Assembly (NCBI GenBank): GCA_030280995.1
Contig: JASXTE010000001.1
Location: forward strand, 2,726,001 to 2,790,000
Origin: Hemileia vastatrix
Lineage: Eukaryota; Basidiomycota; Pucciniomycetes; Pucciniales; Zaghouaniaceae
Length of the DNA stretch: 64,000 nucleotides
Direction: 5' to 3'
The notes beneath the pieces are model-generated. The model saw nothing but the letters and a program-made list of their open reading frames with translations. It was not told the origin of the DNA and ran no database searches. The translations under genes were made by a program, and so were the position numbers. Positions 55,071 through 64,000 of the stretch are shown in pieces (the first letter of the stretch is position 1; every line of letters begins with the position of its first letter).

Positions 55071-57503
55071 TGCCTAGAAGCTAAGAGGCAAGACATATTT
55101 CCAATCAGGTATAAACTAACATAAACAATCAAAAATAAAAAATAAAAACCTCAGTGAGGGAAGTTTTCACAAATTTAAGTACTTTAACAAATTAAATGAG
55201 AGACAGGATGGGGTATGCACATACATAAAGACACCAAATATAGGTAGTTTCAAAAACAATGATAACTTAAAAAACCACCTACACTAGGGGAGCATTATTT
55301 TTCTTAAATCTAAAGCATTCTACAAAGTGATGATCAATAAGATGAAAAAATCAAAGCAATACAAGACAATGTGGACTGACTATCAGTTAAAAATCCAAGT
55401 AGGACAAATGGTTTGCTAGGAATAAAGGATAATGATTAAGGAATTGAATATTTCAAGTTAATTTGATTGACAGTAAGAAGTAAGTTATTGTAGAATGAGT
55501 CAATTATTGAGAAAAGTAGCAAGAATATAATTATTATGTATGAAAAAAGAATGTTCCAAGCAAATTAAATCAAAAAGTTTTAATTATGATTTCAACCTGA
55601 TGTCTGTTTGGTACTATGACTGAAAGTGGAATACTGGGATCTGTGAAATCAGTAGTCAAATTCAACTCCAGAATTATTTCCCATGCCTGAAATAAATGTG
55701 GTGACACTCAAAAGGAAAAAATCGCAGTGAAAACCTGCCAGATGCTTGACAGGTAAATGGTGTGCTTGTACCATAAGCATTGAAACATTGTGATTGAAAT
55801 ACTAGAAAAAATCATGACAACAGAATTTAATAAGGTATGATATATAAACAAAAAATCAGTCAACCCTAACTAACAACCAAAATAGTCAAGAGAAATCCAA
55901 AAGGGAGTGCTATGAATATCAACTTAACTTCAAGCTTCAAAAAAAGGAATCCAACCAATCACACTGAATAGTTGGATACCATGCCCTTGATATGAGAATA
56001 TTATACAAATTGACTGATTTCTGATGACCTGGTATGAAAAATGAAAAATTTTGAAATTTCAAATCAGTAAAAAATGGATATATGAATAACCCTCTTTTTG
56101 ATGGGAAAACTCTTGAATACCCTTGGTATAGATTTTCAACCTTTTCCCAGCCTGTAATATATATATATACTTTTTTTTTTTTGGTTCATGGTGGTATTTT
56201 GAGAAAATGTTTAAAATGAACCCAACTAGGCCACGATTTGAATCTTTCAATGTAAGAATTTATTAAAATTATTTTCTATTTGCATGTTTTTTTAAAAGGT
56301 TTTCATACTTAGAAACCACTTTTAAAGTGGAAACCTTCTTCCCACAACATTCATAGGGTAGGATAAAATGGTTAGAAGTTGAATAATGGTGGATTTAAAC
56401 CTTTTATGGCCACCAATGTGAGACCCAAAAGCTTTGGTCAAGCAATAAAATCATGTAATCATTAGTCCAAATCAAACTCCATGAAAAGATTTAGGAACAA
56501 CATTACACAGGAGAAAAAATGAGTGAACTAGACATCTAGTTGTTTTTTTGTCCCTGTTCAAGCCCTGGTTGTGATTCTTCTCAATACCTTGGAGTGACCT
56601 AGGTTGAGCCATTCCTCCCTTTCAATGTCTATAAAAACTCACTTTTTTACTTATCTGCTTTCTCCCTTCTTTCTATTATCCCTTAATTGCTTATTGTATC
56701 ATTGTTTTCTCCCTCCTTTTTTAATTTTTCATTCCTCTTTTTATTGTTTTTCCTCTAACTGTTTACCATTTTTCTCTCTTGGCTTGTTCTTTAGCACAAA
56801 AAGCATTTTAACTACATATCTACTTACATCTTTACAATATGGGGATTCATTCCATTTGAAAAAAGGCATAAAGCACAAAATGAAACTATTTAAATTTTTC
56901 CTTTAATATTATATTTTAGAAATAATAGTTGGATGTACATATGTGGTGAGAAAAAATGAACAATTAAAAAGTGAAATGATTAAACAAAGAAAAAAAGACA
57001 GATTACCCCACAGTCTATATGATGTGTACTAGGGGAAAATTATGTTATGTTTGCATCACAGGTTACAAAGTCCTACAAAAAATTTAACATAATTTAGCCT
57101 ACTCTGAAACGTTTAATTATTTAAAATAAATGAATGCAATAAAATGAAACCATTTACAGGACACTATGTCATGTTTTTCTTTTTTTTGGCACAAAATCCC
57201 TACTCAAAGCACAAATGTGCAAAAACAACACCCCTCCCTTATGTATTGAAGAATATGACAAAATTACTAGATCTAAGTGGCCCAGTAATCAATGCAGTGG
57301 AAGTCACTCACCATTATGATGATGAAAGGCAACTGGAGTTGAATCTGGTGAAAAGGAGCATACAGGTTTAGAAATCTCAGCTTCAACTGAGACTCTACTA
57401 TGTTAGCTAAGTTTTAAAAGCAATGCACAGTATTTTTCTCACTACTTGACCAAATTTTTTATTCTCCAAAACTAAACTCAAAAGTGAAAATTTGTGAAGG
57501 AGA
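55071..57503. other. AT-rich repeat-bearing intergenic DNA
   Basis: No gene is supported. It contains a TA run at 56157-56168 and the second SINE-like copy. Several short frames (56059-56250, 56604-56906, 57144-57371) lack family features. Confidence 0.5.
56505..56613. repeat. SINE-like dispersed repeat, copy 2
   Basis: Same word order as 52076-52200. A partial inverted copy of one end (ACACAGGAGAAAAAAT, AGTGAACTAGA) is recognisable at about 58044-58107. Confidence 0.6.
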
Positions 57504-57870
57504 ATGGACAAGAGTAACTCAAATAAAACATTAAAGACAGCTATTCTACCTTCTGATAATAAATTTAAATCTAGCACAACTTTAAAAACTCTTAAGCAAA
57601 AAAATGTTGAGGAAGATGGAAAAATAAGGAACTTTCAAAAAACAGCTCACTCATCCTCAGAAGAATCTGAGGATGAGTGGTCCTTGAAAGGGAAGGAAAA
57701 GGAAGTTTAAGTTTATTCAAATAAATCAAGTCCTTTATCATGTTTTCCATCTGCTGAAGAATTAGAAAATAAGAAAGTTGGTCACAAATCAGATTCTGAT
57801 GATATGATTTGGAAAAAAAGTTCTAGACAACAATCAGCTCACAATCATGCTAGAGATAACAATAGAAGAT
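57504..57870 (+). pseudogene. Unknown gene fragment, Ser/Glu-rich, one in-frame stop
   Basis: ATG 57504 opens a frame (MDKSNSNKTLKTAILP, HSSSEESEDEWSLKGKEKE) that meets TAA at 57708. It continues in the same frame for about 53 codons (FPSAEELENKKVGHKSDSDD) to TAG. The charged, low-complexity composition suggests a disordered region of a nuclear-type protein. I do not recognise it. It may be a relic of a transposon or host gene. Confidence 0.3.
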
Positions 57871-58650
57871 AGAAGAAGTGGAATGGGTTAGTGAACAATA
57901 CAAAGGGGGAGTTATGAAATGCAACAATGAATGGTAGAAATAAGGGGGAAGTCATGAATGGAACTAAAAAAATATTGTGAGGTGTAAAGTTGAAAAATAA
58001 ATGGAATTGGGCTTAAACAGGGTCATTACCAGAGTCACACACAGGGTCACAACCAGAAACCAAAAAAAATAACTAGATTTCTAGTTCACTGATTTTTTCT
58101 CCTGTGTTACCTTGTTTTCCTGCCTTCTCCATCAAATAGACAAAATGAAAAAACATAATTAGCCACCACCACACTCAAACAAAGTCCATCTCATTAAAAA
58201 TTTAGCTTATTTAAAAGAGGTCAAGAGCAACAAAGTTTAGAGAATTCTATAGTAATAGCTTTAGGCCTTGACCAGGGAAGTTGGAGAAAAACTTGAGAGA
58301 TAAACCCCTGTCCCTTTGGGAAATAGTTGGTGAGATTGATTTGCTACAGAAAATTAGAGACTGTTACAATACCTCTTCCAACAAACTTCTTTACTACTTA
58401 AAAATTCAAGACAGTAGCCATCAGCAGACCAGTGAGAATTAATAATCTGAAATGCAGAAATAATCCACATCAGAGACCAAAAACCAGTACACTTGTTGCA
58501 CAGAAAAACAGCAACAATACTTGATGCAAGTTTCAAAGCTACACCAGAGAAGACAGTCACAAAATTTGAGTTAAATGAAGAACTAACCTTGCAACAAACA
58601 CAACCAATTGTGTCCAAAAAACAGTAATCTAATTACAAGATGGTGGTATG
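57871..58650. other. Intergenic, no gene recognised
   Basis: AT-rich DNA. The minus-strand frame 58354-58617 has no recognisable domain and is probably chance. A partial inverted SINE-like segment lies near 58044-58107. Confidence 0.45.
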
Positions 58651-58653
58651 ATA

Positions 58654-58913
58654 CACCACACAATATGGGGGGCGGACTTGCTAGAGAGTCCACAAATTTG
58701 GACCCAAACTCACCACAGATTGAAAAAAAATTGAGCTATTGATAAAAGAACCATGCAATCAGGAATGAACACCACTCAGAAGAACATTTTAGGTGAGTGT
58801 TCAGGTAGAGTTCAGTTTGGGTTCAGTATGAGTTCAGTCTGAGTTCCATCTGAGTTCCATCTCAGTTAAGGTTGAGGACTTGCAAGCAAGTCCACCCCCT
58901 ATATTACGTAGTG
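58654..58913. mobile_element. MITE, second copy (TSD ATA)
   Basis: 260 bp, with ends CACCACACAATATGGGGGGC and the complementary CCCCCTATATTACGTAGTG. The target duplication ATA is at 58651-58653 and 58914-58916. The interior matches 15816-16076 closely, including the GAGTTCAGTCTG-like repeats. The palindrome near the left end is mutated (GGACTTGCTAGAGAGTCC). It ends 66 bp before copia B. Confidence 0.92.
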
Positions 58914-58979
58914 ATAAATAGAGTTTCCCCAAACTGTCTTATTCAGTATGTGCACACAGACCCCTATTAAACTCTAAAC

Positions 58980-59621
58980 TAAAACAACTCGAATCTTTTA
59001 GATATAAAAATAAAACAGACGTCAATAAACGATCTGCCCTATTAAGTGGTCTTTGCCGCTGTTACCTTTTAGATATAAAAATAAAACAGACGTCAATAAA
59101 CGATCTGCCCTATTAAGTGGTCTTTGCCGCTGTTACCTAAAGATAAAAATAATGAAATAATATTGAGCGAGATAAAAGACCTAATACATAAACAGAATAA
59201 CAGCTAAATACAAAAGTCTAACCTTTTAGATATAAAAATAAAACAGACGTCAATAAACGATCTGCCCTATTAAGTGGTCTTTGCCGCTGTTACCTATGTA
59301 CATGAATAAAATGGAAAATTAATAACAAGATAAGTGTTTACAAATAACTAGTCCTGACCTAAAGATAAAAATAATGAAATAATATTGAGCGAGATAAAAG
59401 ACGGGCAAAAAGAAATGACAAGACCCAGTATTTAAGTTAGTGTCTCGCTCAATGAGGACAGGGATGAATGAATAGCATAAAATAAGAACAACATAGAAAA
59501 ACGTGAGAAAAATAAGACGTGATGTGATCTCTATGGAGGTTGAGTCAATAACTACTCTTATAATTATAAAACGGATAAAAATAGAAAGAAAAACACAGTG
59601 AGTTAACTAGTTGTTCTTACA
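58980..59621 (-). repeat. Copia B 3' LTR
   Basis: 642 bp. In sense it starts TGTAAGAACAACTAG directly after AAGGAGGGG and ends with GATTCGAGTTGTTTTA. It holds three copies of a 71-bp repeat (starting at about 58996, 59067, 59224; TTTTAGATATAAAAATAAAA...) and two copies of a roughly 42-bp repeat (59138 and 59360). The LTR start lies inside the coding region, so the last codons of pol are LTR-encoded. Confidence 0.88.
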
Positions 59622-62600
59622 CCCCTCCTTGCTATCAATCATACCGTTCAAACCAATTTTGTCTACAAATTTTCTGAATTTTTCCTTGCTAAGAGCCTTA
59701 GTAAAGACATCAGCAATCATATCAGTTGATGGCGTATATTGTAGGTCAATTTTTCCAGACATTATTTGCTCTCTAATCCAATGAAATTGGATTTCAACAT
59801 GCTTAGTTCTAGCGTGAAACATGGGATTTTTGCACAAAGAAATACAACCTTGATTATCGGAAAATAATTTTGAGGAAGATTTACAGTCAAATCCAAGGTC
59901 ATTAAAGAGAGTCTGCATCCAAATTGCCTCTTGCGCTGCATCAACTGTAGCTTTAGATTCAGCTTCAGTAGTGCTAAGGGCAACTGTAGGTTGTTTCTTG
60001 CAGCGCCAACTGATAGCAGTACCATTGATAATAAAAACATATCCAGTAGTTGAGCGTCGAGTAACTTGACAACCTGCCCAATCGGCATCAGCAAAACCAG
60101 TAGGAAGTGAATAACTGTAGTGACCCTCATTGATAAAAGGATCATCTGAATGAAAAGTAAGTGATAGATTGATACTACCTCGCAGATAGCGAAGGACCCT
60201 TTTGAATGCCAACCAATGTTTAATACCAGGAGCATTTAAGTATTGTGCTAGTTGACTGTTTATGAAGGCAATATCTGGTCTAGTTGCCTGAGTGATGTAA
60301 TTTAATCGACCCACTGCTCGTCGATAATTGATGTTGAGTTGAGAGAATTGTTTTATTTCGTCTTCAGTTGCTGGTACCAGTTGAGTGTTCATTGTCATTG
60401 GAGTACTAGATGGCTTGCAATTTGACATGTCATAAGAAGTGAGTAAATCCTTAATCTCCTGATCTTGACAAAGAGATAAGGTACCGGTATTTCTATTTCT
60501 CGTAACCCTCATTCCCAAAATAAATTTTGCATCTCCAAGATCTTCCATATCAAACTTTGATTGAATGGCAACTTTGAACCAATCAATATCCTTACCAAAA
60601 ATGGAAAGGTCATCAACATGCACATGGACGTAACAAGGATGAGTAGTACTTTCATGTATGAAGAGACAAGGATCCGCAGCTGAGGGATAAAAATTAAGGG
60701 AATAGAAGAAATTAATTAACTCTGTGTACCAACACCTAGAGGCCTGCTTTAAACCATAAAGTGAACGCTTTAACAATAAAACTGGATTTTTAAGATTGGG
60801 AGGCCTTTTCATGCCTAGAGGAATTTTCATATAAACGTCTTCGTCAGGTTTTCCATAGAGAAAAGCACCTTTGACATCCATCTGAATGAAATCCCAATCT
60901 TCTCGTGTTGCAAGACTGATGAGAACTCGTAATGTGGTGAGTCGTCCAGTTGGAGCAAAAGTCTCAAAATAATTTATTCCAGCTTTTTGTGAACAGCCTC
61001 GTGCACAAAGTCGAGCTTTATATTTTTGAATGTGACCATCTGCATCTCTTTTAATCTTAAAAACCCATATGGACCCTATCGTAGGAACATTTTCTGGTTG
61101 TTCAACAATATTCCAGACACTTTGATTTTCTATCATTTTCAACTCTTGACTAATGGCATCGAGCCAAAAATCACCATCACATCGATTAATTGCTTCAAAA
61201 TAAGTAAGTGGATCTGATAATTGAATGTCGGGTACATCATCATGTGTTGCATGTGCACTAATAACGTTTGTAATTGATAAGTAGTTTTTGATTTCAAAGG
61301 CTGAATTCAGCTTCCTTGGTATTCTTTTCCGACCACCTTCAATAATGTTGGATGAGTCAATTGAAGAGCTAATATCGTTAGAAGCAATGTTGGGAGTTAA
61401 TTGATAATCCCAAAATCTATTAATGGATTTTGGTTTTTCAATGGGGGGATCTTCAGATTCAGTCGAAGGTATGTGATTTGACGAATGATTATCAGAGGGA
61501 GTTAAAGGTATATTTTCAGAGAAATCAGATGTAATTGCGACAACATCTTCAGTAAAGATTTCTGACAATTGTGTTTCTGACGATAAGTCCTGAATAGGAA
61601 AAGACGTTTCATCAAAAATTACATTATGTGAGTATATTATCTTTTTATTATCAAGTCGAAGCAATCGATATGATGTCACATCTTCAGCATAGCCCAGAAA
61701 ACAGCATTTTATTGAATTCGTATAAAATTTTCCTCCTCTTTTTGACTTGTCAATGAGTGCATAAGCAGCACATCCAAAAACTTTAAGATGATCGTATTTT
61801 GCATCCTTGCCAAACCTCACTTTAAATGGTGTATCAAAACTCAATGAAGCCGATGGTAATCTGTTCTCAAGATAGACTGCAGTGTTGACTGCTTCGCCCC
61901 AGAACTCAATCGGCATTTTTGCATGAAAAAGTAAAGATTTAGCCATTTCGGTGGTAATTCTGTTGCCACGTTCCGCAATAGGATTTTGCTGTGGCGTATA
62001 AGGAGAAGTAACAATCATTTTAAAGCCATCTTTGACACTTAAATCTTTGAAATCTTTATTTATGAATTCGCTTCCACCATCACACACGAAATTGCCAATT
62101 TTAAGATTTGATAAATTCTCTATTTGAGTTTTAAATTGCAAAAATGCTTTGAAAGTATCAGATTTATTAGATAAAAGGAATACAAAGCGATAAGAAGAAT
62201 AAGAATCTGTAATTTTGAAATAATAATTGGCTCCTCCGTAAGTTGCAGGAGTAATTTTGCCACTTAAATCACAATGTAAGAATTCTAGAAAGCGAGTTCC
62301 TCTTGGGACAGTTCCTAAAAATGGACTATGATGGTGCTTGGCATTCACACAGGGCTCACAGAAATTAAAATCATCGCATAATTTAAACCCTATTTTAGAC
62401 TGAATTTTATCAAGATATTGGGAATTCGAATGTCCTAATCTGAAGTGCCAAAGCATTTTTGAGTTTGAAGCGTAAAGAGATTTGAAAACGGGAACATGGT
62501 GCTCACCAAAATTGGCATTCAACACTACAAGTCCTTCAGAGTCATCCCATTTGCCATCAAGAATAATTTCGTTCGACCTTGTGATTGTTAATTCTCCATT

Positions 62601-63833
62601 AGAATTCATGTGTTGATCACAACCATGTGAGATAAACGGGCCGATTCCAATAAGGTTTTGGCTGATTTCAGGAACATGCAAGCAGTCAGTCAAAGTTATG
62701 ACTTCCCTCGGTGTGACAAGGTTGACCGAACCCTTTCCCGAGCTATAAATTATGGTGCCATTACCAAGTTTGATTGGACGACGGAAGCGAGAGTATGTTT
62801 TAAAATTTGACCGTTTCTTGATCATATGAACAGTTGCTCCGCTGTCAAAAATGAGCATTTTCGAAGAAGTATTTGAAATATTTGCTTTGAAAATTTTTGC
62901 AGGTCCACAGCTGATACTTGCATGTACTTCTTCGCTAGCTTTGGAACTATTAGCAGTTACTCGATTTTTACGTTTTTCCGGATGCAATTGAAAACAATCC
63001 TCTTCAGAATGTTTCGCTTTCGGATTATGTTTTCCGTCTCGACAAAATTCCCACTTTAGTTTTTGATTAGATTTTGTTTTATTTATCAAGGCGGAATGAG
63101 ATGATGTGGAATTCTCTGATTCAATTTCAGAAGAAAGACGGGCCAATCGTGAGAGTAGATTAGAAACGGAAAGATGGGTTTGAGTCACTTCACAAGCATG
63201 TAGAATCAATGCCTTATGGGTTGAGTAACATTCTGGCAATTGTCTCAATAATCGATGTGCTTCATTTTCACTTTCAACTGAGACACCAACAGACCCCAGC
63301 TCATTAATTCTGGTTCGTAGATCATTCACGAAGCTCATAAGATTGCCTTCTTGGCATTTGACATCGTGATATCGGGCAAATATCGAGGCACGGTTTGACG
63401 CATCGGCTGCAGCATATTGGTTGCTCAGCTTTGTCCAGATTTGCCAAGGCTTGTCCATATCATCATCAGTCACAAAAGCAGCAATATTGGCGGCGTCAAG
63501 TTTTGAAATGAGAATGTTTGTTGCCTTGTCGGCTCTCTTTTGAAAATCTAACTTAAGACTTTGGGCAGCGTCTTCCGGCGGCGGTTGTTCAAGACCAAAT
63601 ACAAGGTTTTTGAGATCCTGATAAGTGAGCAGGGCTCTCATTCTTATCCTCCATTCATGGAAATTTCCGACACTCAGTACAGGAATATTTCTGAGGGTAT
63701 CGCCAGAGGAATCATTATTTGAGTCCATTTTCAATGGTGATGAAGGACGGGCAGTATTAAAACTTGTTGACGAGTAATCAGATTCGTTCGTTGAAGCTGG
63801 AGATGGGATTGTAAATATATCGTTTGATGACAT
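59607..63833 (-). CDS. Ty1/copia Gag-Pol polyprotein, intact
   Basis: 1408 codons in one frame. A Gag domain of the UBN2 type covers about residues 50-240 (WRIRMRALLTYQDL, WTKLSNQY, LLRQLP). A Cys/His cluster CRDGKHNPKAKHSEEDC is at 264-280 and the protease centre IFDSGATVHM at about 328-337. The integrase zinc motif is HFRLGH (463-468) with CEPC (492-495). Integrase catalytic D521, D585 and E621 follow, with NPIAERGNR. RT runs about 900-1110 (YKARLCARGCSQKAG, FIQMDVKGAFLYG; active site HVDD 1072-1075). RNase H runs about 1245-1390 (FADADWAGCQVTRRSTTGY, STTEAES, RTKHVEIQFHWIRE, DVFTKAL). The order integrase before RT defines Ty1/copia. The ORF starts at ATG 63833, about 25 bp after the 5' LTR, and ends 14 nt inside the 3' LTR. 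No gag stop or frameshift is present, so Gag excess must arise otherwise. Confidence 0.96.
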   Translation of the reverse strand: MSSNDIFTIPSPASTNESDYSSTSFNTARPSSPLKMDSNNDSSGDTLRNIPVLSVGNFHEWRIRMRALLTYQDLKNLVFGLEQPPPEDAAQSLKLDFQKRADKATNILISKLDAANIAAFVTDDDMDKPWQIWTKLSNQYAAADASNRASIFARYHDVKCQEGNLMSFVNDLRTRINELGSVGVSVESENEAHRLLRQLPECYSTHKALILHACEVTQTHLSVSNLLSRLARLSSEIESENSTSSHSALINKTKSNQKLKWEFCRDGKHNPKAKHSEEDCFQLHPEKRKNRVTANSSKASEEVHASISCGPAKIFKANISNTSSKMLIFDSGATVHMIKKRSNFKTYSRFRRPIKLGNGTIIYSSGKGSVNLVTPREVITLTDCLHVPEISQNLIGIGPFISHGCDQHMNSNGELTITRSNEIILDGKWDDSEGLVVLNANFGEHHVPVFKSLYASNSKMLWHFRLGHSNSQYLDKIQSKIGFKLCDDFNFCEPCVNAKHHHSPFLGTVPRGTRFLEFLHCDLSGKITPATYGGANYYFKITDSYSSYRFVFLLSNKSDTFKAFLQFKTQIENLSNLKIGNFVCDGGSEFINKDFKDLSVKDGFKMIVTSPYTPQQNPIAERGNRITTEMAKSLLFHAKMPIEFWGEAVNTAVYLENRLPSASLSFDTPFKVRFGKDAKYDHLKVFGCAAYALIDKSKRGGKFYTNSIKCCFLGYAEDVTSYRLLRLDNKKIIYSHNVIFDETSFPIQDLSSETQLSEIFTEDVVAITSDFSENIPLTPSDNHSSNHIPSTESEDPPIEKPKSINRFWDYQLTPNIASNDISSSIDSSNIIEGGRKRIPRKLNSAFEIKNYLSITNVISAHATHDDVPDIQLSDPLTYFEAINRCDGDFWLDAISQELKMIENQSVWNIVEQPENVPTIGSIWVFKIKRDADGHIQKYKARLCARGCSQKAGINYFETFAPTGRLTTLRVLISLATREDWDFIQMDVKGAFLYGKPDEDVYMKIPLGMKRPPNLKNPVLLLKRSLYGLKQASRCWYTELINFFYSLNFYPSAADPCLFIHESTTHPCYVHVHVDDLSIFGKDIDWFKVAIQSKFDMEDLGDAKFILGMRVTRNRNTGTLSLCQDQEIKDLLTSYDMSNCKPSSTPMTMNTQLVPATEDEIKQFSQLNINYRRAVGRLNYITQATRPDIAFINSQLAQYLNAPGIKHWLAFKRVLRYLRGSINLSLTFHSDDPFINEGHYSYSLPTGFADADWAGCQVTRRSTTGYVFIINGTAISWRCKKQPTVALSTTEAESKATVDAAQEAIWMQTLFNDLGFDCKSSSKLFSDNQGCISLCKNPMFHARTKHVEIQFHWIREQIMSGKIDLQYTPSTDMIADVFTKALSKEKFRKFVDKIGLNGMIDSKEGCKNN

Positions 63834-63842
63834 TCACAAGGA

Positions 63843-63858
63843 CACTGGGCCCATAACC
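63843..63858 (-). other. Putative primer binding site of copia B
   Basis: Directly inside the 5' LTR the sense strand reads GGTTATGGGCCCAGTG. Its position fits a tRNA primer site. The tRNA is not assigned and the site does not start with the usual TGG. Confidence 0.5.
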
Positions 63859-64000
63859 TAAAACAACTCGAATCTTTTAGATATAAAAATAAAACAGACG
63901 TCAATAAACGATCTGCCCTATTAAGTGGTCTTTGCCGCTGTTACCTTTTAGATATAAAAATAAAACAGACGTCAATAAACGATCTGCCCTATTAAGTGGT
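63859..64000 (-). repeat. Copia B 5' LTR, partial
   Basis: It matches 58980-59121, with two copies of the 71-bp repeat, and then runs off the window. Confidence 0.9.

Larger units (their letters stand above)
58980..64000 (-). mobile_element. Ty1/copia element B (intact; 5' LTR cut by window end)
   Basis: The left LTR is 58980-59621 and the right LTR starts at 63859 and leaves the window. Both begin on the + strand with TAAAACAACTCGAATC. Between them is one uninterrupted Gag-Pol frame with a primer-like site on one side and a purine tract on the other. The intact frame suggests a young copy. The target duplication cannot be read because the right end is missing. Confidence 0.92.

Noticed and set aside
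58354..58617. Minus-strand frame with several Cys residues
   Set aside because: The Cys spacing fits no zinc or secreted-protein pattern, there is no relative in the window, and it lies in AT-rich intergenic DNA.

Overview
The window looks like AT-rich nuclear DNA of a filamentous basidiomycete, most likely a rust fungus (Pucciniales). The reasons are genes with many short GT-AG introns, Ty3 elements whose reverse transcriptase has the FIDD-G-x-KGP motif common in basidiomycete elements, and a TET/JBP-like dioxygenase of the kind expanded in rusts and mushrooms. The species is an inference; no marker gene fixes it.

Layout. (1) 1 to about 32,000 is one degraded Ty1/copia element on the + strand (copia A; its 5' end lies outside the window). 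Two Ty3/gypsy elements of one family, both on the - strand, split it. Gypsy copy 1 (2554-18155, TSD CCGG) sits inside the copia reverse transcriptase. Its gag and pol carry stop codons, and it is itself interrupted by a Harbinger-type deletion derivative (7178-9199) and a 261-bp MITE (15816-16076). Gypsy copy 2 (19417-31721, TSD GCGG) sits in the copia polypurine tract. It has intact gag-protease and pol reading frames joined by a -1 frameshift site. Only copy 1 carries two intact, intron-containing, antisense accessory genes for paired-CxxC (Zn-cluster-like) proteins.

(2) 33,144-39,971 holds two resident genes on the - strand: an OPT-family oligopeptide transporter and an RRP15-like ribosome-biogenesis gene.

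(3) 40,090-46,215 is a complete PIF/Harbinger-type DNA transposon (TIR AGGGGGTATCAATGTT, TSD AAT). It encodes a DDE transposase, a TET/JBP-like 2OG-Fe(II) dioxygenase and, convergently, a Myb/SANT-like plus coiled-coil protein. It separates RRP15 from the divergent HAS1 gene.

(4) 47,134-51,526 holds two resident genes on the + strand: the DEAD-box helicase HAS1 (5 exons) and a dynactin p50/dynamitin gene (3 exons). Both splice models give uninterrupted frames.

(5) 51,527-58,979 is AT-rich repeat-bearing DNA with a decayed, rearranged Harbinger/TET-like relic, SINE-like repeats, a gene fragment and a second copy of the MITE.

(6) 58,980 to the end is a second Ty1/copia element (copia B, - strand) with an intact 1408-residue Gag-Pol, cut by the window edge in its 5' LTR.

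Main points for follow-up: a transposon that carries its own putative 5-methylcytosine oxidase; antisense Zn-cluster gene pairs that stay intact in an otherwise dead LTR element; and short hairpin repeats with co-varying stems scattered through coding and non-coding parts of the gypsy family. CpG-to-TpG changes account for several disabling mutations in copy 1, which fits cytosine methylation in this genome.
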